Shown here: positions 60,872 through 64,000 of the stretch, piece by piece
How positions within the stretch are numbered: position 1 is the stretch's first letter
Layout: each line of letters starts with the position of its first letter
From: Ruminococcus albus AD2013
GTDB taxonomy: Bacteria; Bacillota; Clostridia; Oscillospirales; Ruminococcaceae
Direction: 5' to 3'
Length of the DNA stretch: 64,000 nt
Assembly: GCF_000526775.1 (NCBI RefSeq)
Contig: NZ_JAGS01000001.1
Span: 2,294,001 to 2,358,000 of the forward strand
Notes under the pieces: model-generated
Told to the model about the DNA's origin: nothing
Databases searched by the model: none
Seen by the model: the letters and a program-made list of their open reading frames with translations, nothing else
Translations under genes and position numbers: made by a program

Positions 60872-62032
60872 TTAACGCAGTACAAGTTCAGGTTGCGGAT
60901 CCTGACCTGTCTTTCCTGTTGCAGGATCCTTTGTCTGAACCATAAAATCTGTCCAGAATACATATTTATCAGATGGCATCTTGCTCACATATACGATCAT
61001 ACCCTCATAATTGAATTTCAACTTATCGTTGATAAGCTTGTCACAGCCGGTGAGAGATGCTTTCATGTCTATCTTCAGACCATCCTTTGAGGCAGCCTGA
61101 AAATCGTCGTTTTCAAGTAGGCTCTGATAATCGAGACCTTCAGCTTTCAGATAATCCTCCACACTCTCATGTACATTCCTAGCCGCTAAATCAAGATTAG
61201 ATTCGCTGTAATTCTTGTTGTATAAAGGCGCATCCAGATCAAGTTTGCCCCATTCAGCAGTACCGTCTGTGGGGTGCGGATACTGACCTACTTTTCCCGT
61301 CCTGTTATCCTTTGCCTGAACAAAGTAAGTATCCTCGCCGTCAATTTCCGTCCTGCCAACGTAAACGCTTATATTGCCGCGTGAAAACATCGATGCTAAG
61401 GCATTTATCTCCCTGTCGGTTTCAGATCTGTATTTATAGTTGAATCCCGTCTTCATGCCGTCCTTGGAATTTAAATTCGCAAATACCCCATTTTTGAAAC
61501 ACTCATCGAATGAGACACCCTTGGCTTTGTAATCATTGAGAATTTGGTCAATACCATTATAGCAGGCAAATGCAGTTTTGTTCAGATCTTTGACAGAGTT
61601 TGATTTGTCAAGATCCGAGTAGACTGTTATCCCCACGGGAACATTGGAACTATTGCCGGGATCCGTCATGGTAAAGCTGAACGATACACATTCATTCGGG
61701 GCAACAGAACCATTGGTGCCGTCATCCTTGATTATGCGGAACATCCAATAGTCGGGACTGAATAGCTTGCCATTCTTCACGCTTTCTATATCACCATAGT
61801 TTACAAACCTTACTGCCCAGTTGTTTATTTTCTTCTTGGTGGTGTTTTTAAGCGTTACCTTAACGGTGCTTTTGCCGTCCTTAACGGAAAGCACTTCGTA
61901 CTTTGCCATATAGCCTGCGCCTTTATAAGCCTTATAGTCGCCCGCTTTAAGTTCAGCCGATGCGGTGAGTGAAAGTCCGCAGGCAAGTGTCAGTGCAGTT
62001 GCACCTGACATGATCTTCTTGAAAATATTCAT
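60872..62032 (-). CDS. Secreted protein with CBM2-like N-terminal domain (copy A of a tandem pair)
   Basis: Exported protein with a signal peptide (about 1-26, ending TASAE). Residues 27-150 resemble a cellulose-binding-type beta sandwich (AKYEVLSVKDGKSTVKVTLKN, part; INNWAVRFV; VAPNECVSFSFTM). Two further regions (about 200-275 and 310-386) are alike: DGMKTGFNYKYR...GRTEIDGEDTYFVQAKDNRTGK against DGLKIDMKASLT...FMVQTKDPATGK, pointing to an internal duplication. There are no catalytic motifs that I know. AGGAGGG precedes the ATG. Copy B lies 353 bases upstream. Possibly binds plant cell-wall polysaccharide. Confidence 0.8.
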   Translation of the reverse strand: MNIFKKIMSGATALTLACGLSLTASAELKAGDYKAYKGAGYMAKYEVLSVKDGKSTVKVTLKNTTKKKINNWAVRFVNYGDIESVKNGKLFSPDYWMFRIIKDDGTNGSVAPNECVSFSFTMTDPGNSSNVPVGITVYSDLDKSNSVKDLNKTAFACYNGIDQILNDYKAKGVSFDECFKNGVFANLNSKDGMKTGFNYKYRSETDREINALASMFSRGNISVYVGRTEIDGEDTYFVQAKDNRTGKVGQYPHPTDGTAEWGKLDLDAPLYNKNYSESNLDLAARNVHESVEDYLKAEGLDYQSLLENDDFQAASKDGLKIDMKASLTGCDKLINDKLKFNYEGMIVYVSKMPSDKYVFWTDFMVQTKDPATGKTGQDPQPELVLR

Positions 62033-62084
62033 TTTTAACCCTCCTGTATTTTGTGAGCATTATCATTTAAATCTCACGCCTATG

Positions 62085-62113
62085 ATTATATCACAGCTCG
62101 GATTCGCTGTCAA
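62085..62113 (-). promoter_or_regulatory. Promoter of secreted-protein copy A
   Basis: Perfect - strand -35 TTGACA (62108-62113), 17-base spacer and -10 TATAAT (62085-62090), with a TGA extended -10. The leader matches that of copy B almost base for base. Between the copies (62033-62385) there are only this promoter and the copy B terminator. Confidence 0.9.
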
Positions 62114-62247
62114 TATTATTTTGACCAATAGCTTTATTTCGTGTCGTCACTGAGAACTTTATTGTACAGTTAAGCAACTTATTACAGATGATACGCTGTC
62201 TTGTCTGATCTTGGTTTTCTCAGCATATACTCGCATACAAAAACAGT

Positions 62248-62290
62248 GGGCAGTCACATCCCGCATCCCCGCGAGATCATGTGACCGCCC
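62248..62290 (-). terminator. Terminator of the second duplicated secreted-protein gene
   Basis: GGGCAGTCACAT (62248-62259) and ATGTGACCGCCC (62279-62290) form a 12-bp stem with one mismatch; CACTGTTTTTG follows on the - strand. It is clearly related to the hairpin at 60775. Confidence 0.8.
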
Positions 62291-62385
62291 GCTTTATTCT
62301 TTACTTTAAGTTTTGGCTTTGTGCCTTATGCTGATGGTTCAGCCGACAGATCAGCTGTTTCACACTTATGATATGTCAGTTTATG

Positions 62386-63537
62386 TCAAATAGAACCCAG
62401 CCAAAGACTAGTCTCGCCTGTTTTTGGATCTTTTGTTTGAACAGAAAATATAAACTTATCATCAGATGGTATCTCGCCCACATTTACGATCATGCCCTCA
62501 AAATCGAATTTCAGCCTATCGTTGATAACCTTGTCCAAGCCATCGTAAGATGCCTTCATGTCTATTTTCAGACCTTCCTCTGAGGTAGCTTGGGAACTGC
62601 CGTGTTCAAAGATTCTCTGATAGTCCTGACCTTCGGACATCAGTTCATAAAGATAATCCTGCACACATTCAGTCGCTGCCTTAGCCGCCGCACTAAGTTG
62701 AAAATCTTTATAATTTACTTGTAATGGCGCATTCAGGTCAAATGTGCCCCATTCGGCAGTGCCGTCTGTTGGGTGCGGGAACTGACCCACCTTACCTGTC
62801 TTGTTATCCCTTACCTGCACAAAGCAGCTATCCTCGTCGTCGATCTCCGTTCTGCCAACGTATACGCTTATATCTCCGCGGGCATACTGCGATGCTGCCA
62901 TATTTATTGCAGAATCGCCCTTTGCTTTGTATTTGTAATTGAATCCGGTCTTCATGCCGTCTTTTGAATTTGAATTCTCGAACAGCCCGAATCCAAAACA
63001 AGTATCAACTGTGCAGGCAGCATTTATGTAACCACCAATACAGTACATGGCAGAATGATAACATTCCCTTGCTGCTGTGTTAAGTTCATCGACGGTGTTG
63101 GATTTGTTGATATCCGAGTAGACCCTTATCCTCTCGGGAAGTTCACTACAATTTTCCCAATCCAGCATGGTAAAGCTGAACGAAACACACTGGTTCGGAG
63201 CAACAGTACCGTTAGTACCGCAGTCCCTTATCACGTTGTTATACTTTTCTCCCGGAGTGAACAGCCTGCCGTACTTTACGTCCTCGATTATACCTAAGAA
63301 GCTGCGGTCAAACCCCACTGCCCAGTGGTTTATCGTTTTCTTGCTTGTGTTTTTCAGTGTTACCTTAACGGTGGTCTTGCCGTCCTTAACAGAAAGCACT
63401 TCGTACTTTGCCATATAACCTGTGCCCTTGTAAGCCTTTGAATCGCCTTCTTTAAGTTCAGCCGATGCGGTGAGTGAAAGTCCGCAGGCAAGTGCCAGAG
63501 CAGTTACGCCGGAAATAATTTTCTTGAAACTTTTCAT
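62386..63537 (-). CDS. Secreted protein with CBM2-like N-terminal domain (copy B of a tandem pair)
   Basis: Paralogue of the protein at 60872-62032, 383 residues with the same plan: signal peptide (ending TASAE), a CBM2-like sandwich (AKYEVLSVKDGKTTVKVTLKN, part; INHWAVGFD; VAPNQCVSFSFTM), then the paired similar regions DGMKTGFNYKYK...GRTEIDDEDSCFVQVRDNKTGK and DGLKIDMKASYD...FSVQTKDPKTGE. The end differs (TSLWLGSI). The signal, sandwich and central regions are closest; the spacers vary. AGGAGGG precedes the ATG. It lies beside the end of uvrA on the same strand. Confidence 0.8.
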   Translation of the reverse strand: MKSFKKIISGVTALALACGLSLTASAELKEGDSKAYKGTGYMAKYEVLSVKDGKTTVKVTLKNTSKKTINHWAVGFDRSFLGIIEDVKYGRLFTPGEKYNNVIRDCGTNGTVAPNQCVSFSFTMLDWENCSELPERIRVYSDINKSNTVDELNTAARECYHSAMYCIGGYINAACTVDTCFGFGLFENSNSKDGMKTGFNYKYKAKGDSAINMAASQYARGDISVYVGRTEIDDEDSCFVQVRDNKTGKVGQFPHPTDGTAEWGTFDLNAPLQVNYKDFQLSAAAKAATECVQDYLYELMSEGQDYQRIFEHGSSQATSEEGLKIDMKASYDGLDKVINDRLKFDFEGMIVNVGEIPSDDKFIFSVQTKDPKTGETSLWLGSI

Positions 63538-63589
63538 TTTTAACCCTCCTGTATCTTGTGAGCATTATCATTTAAATCTCACGCCTATG

Positions 63590-63618
63590 ATTATATCACA
63601 GCTCATATTTTCTGTCAA
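63590..63618 (-). promoter_or_regulatory. Promoter of secreted-protein copy B
   Basis: Perfect - strand -35 TTGACA (63613-63618), 17-base spacer and -10 TATAAT (63590-63595), with a TGA extended -10, duplicated with copy A's promoter. Confidence 0.9.
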
Positions 63619-63681
63619 TAATATTTGGTAAAAACCTTGTTTAGTTCTTTTGCCGGGAAATTTATTGTACAATTACTTCGT

Positions 63682-64000
63682 TTACAGCATCTTCTTCAGA
63701 TACATTCCCGTATAGCTCTCCTCACAAGCCGCTATCTCCTCGGGTGTGCCTGTACATACCACTGTACCGCCCTTGTCACCGCCCTCGGGACCAAGGTCGA
63801 TTATGTGGTCGGCTGTCTTTATAACATCAAGATTGTGCTCTATCACAAGCACAGTATTTCCCGCATCGGCAAGCCTTTGCAGAACTTCTATCAGCTTGTG
63901 AACGTCCGCTGTATGCAGACCTGTTGTCGGCTCATCGAGGATATATATGGTGCGTCCTGTGGCACGCTTTGCAAGCTCAGTCGCAAGTTTAACACGCTGT
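63682..64000 (-). CDS. uvrA: UvrA, excision nuclease ATPase subunit, C-terminal part (runs off the window)
   Basis: UvrA finds bulky DNA damage and loads UvrB in nucleotide excision repair. The visible 105 residues are the end of the second ATPase half: QRVKLATELAKRATGRTIYILDEPTTGLH (parts; Walker B DEP), HKLIEVLQRLADAGNTVLVIEHNLDVIKTADHIIDLGPEGG (parts; H-loop VIEHN) and the typical ending GTPEEIA...YTGMYLKKML. The start lies beyond the window. No terminator is evident between it and the duplicated gene's promoter. Confidence 0.95.
   Translation of the reverse strand, partial: QRVKLATELAKRATGRTIYILDEPTTGLHTADVHKLIEVLQRLADAGNTVLVIEHNLDVIKTADHIIDLGPEGGDKGGTVVCTGTPEEIAACEESYTGMYLKKML

Noticed and set aside
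1..64000. CRISPR arrays, tRNA or rRNA genes, insertion sequences or prophage
   Set aside because: I saw no regularly spaced repeats, no tRNA-like cloverleaf ends, no transposase or integrase motifs and no phage structural genes. Small tRNA genes could still be missed by eye.

Overview
The window looks like chromosome of a rumen or gut Ruminococcus (Oscillospiraceae, Clostridia; the R. albus type is the closest fit I can suggest). The reasons are consensus sigma-A promoters with TTGACA/TATAAT boxes, strong AGGAGG ribosome sites, a GerW sporulation gene and ScpAB, LTA-synthase, MinD and MsmX-type sugar uptake genes. Several proteins also carry secreted carbohydrate-binding-like domains. I saw no tRNA, rRNA, CRISPR array, transposase, integrase or phage gene.

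Layout. 0-4.2 kb: the end of an unknown gene, then a membrane diguanylate cyclase divergent from a soluble c-di-GMP phosphodiesterase that ends in a beta-helix repeat domain. 4.4-8.7 kb: a Cof-type HAD phosphatase, an LTA-synthase-family sulfatase, a 640-bp hairpin-rich spacer and rpmB. 9.0-18.0 kb: one long + strand operon with a site-2 protease, scpA (with a very long disordered tail), scpB, a DUF2953 protein, gerW, dacF, a possible 59-aa membrane peptide, two unknown genes, rluB and an SGNH hydrolase, followed by an AlaX editing protein. 19.4-24.4 kb: a - strand operon of two dynamin-like GTPases around a protein that resembles an M48 peptidase whose metal ligands are lost. 24.7-33 kb: an unknown lipoprotein, an MsmX-type ATPase, an RsuA-family enzyme, hisS with two small genes, GNAT, YdcF, mgsA and minD. 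33-39 kb: a DUF4830 protein, glycogen phosphorylase and a beta-CASP nuclease. 39-43.7 kb: a LacI-controlled sugar ABC importer without its own ATPase. 44-48 kb: a 1250-residue protein joining a sugar-receptor-like domain, GGDEF, EAL and the same beta-helix found at 2.1-4.2 kb. 48-53 kb: malic enzyme, an EEP-family protein and nadA in one operon, an XRE regulator divergent from a DUF4352 membrane protein, and a PHP phosphoesterase. 53.7-60.5 kb: a 1504-residue polytopic membrane protein and a lipoprotein / 43-aa peptide / HTH / membrane-protein cluster that contains an 85-bp direct repeat. 60.8-63.6 kb: a tandem duplication of a secreted protein together with its promoter and terminator. 63.7-64 kb: the end of uvrA.

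How the parts fit. Three c-di-GMP enzymes, two with the same unusual C-terminal repeat domain, suggest a local signalling theme. The sugar importer, the stand-alone MsmX-type ATPase, glycogen phosphorylase and methylglyoxal synthase fit a carbohydrate-specialist metabolism. The best candidates for undescribed biology are the beta-helix-tailed c-di-GMP proteins and the dynamin / pseudo-peptidase / dynamin operon. All assignments come from reading sequence and motifs; no database search was run.
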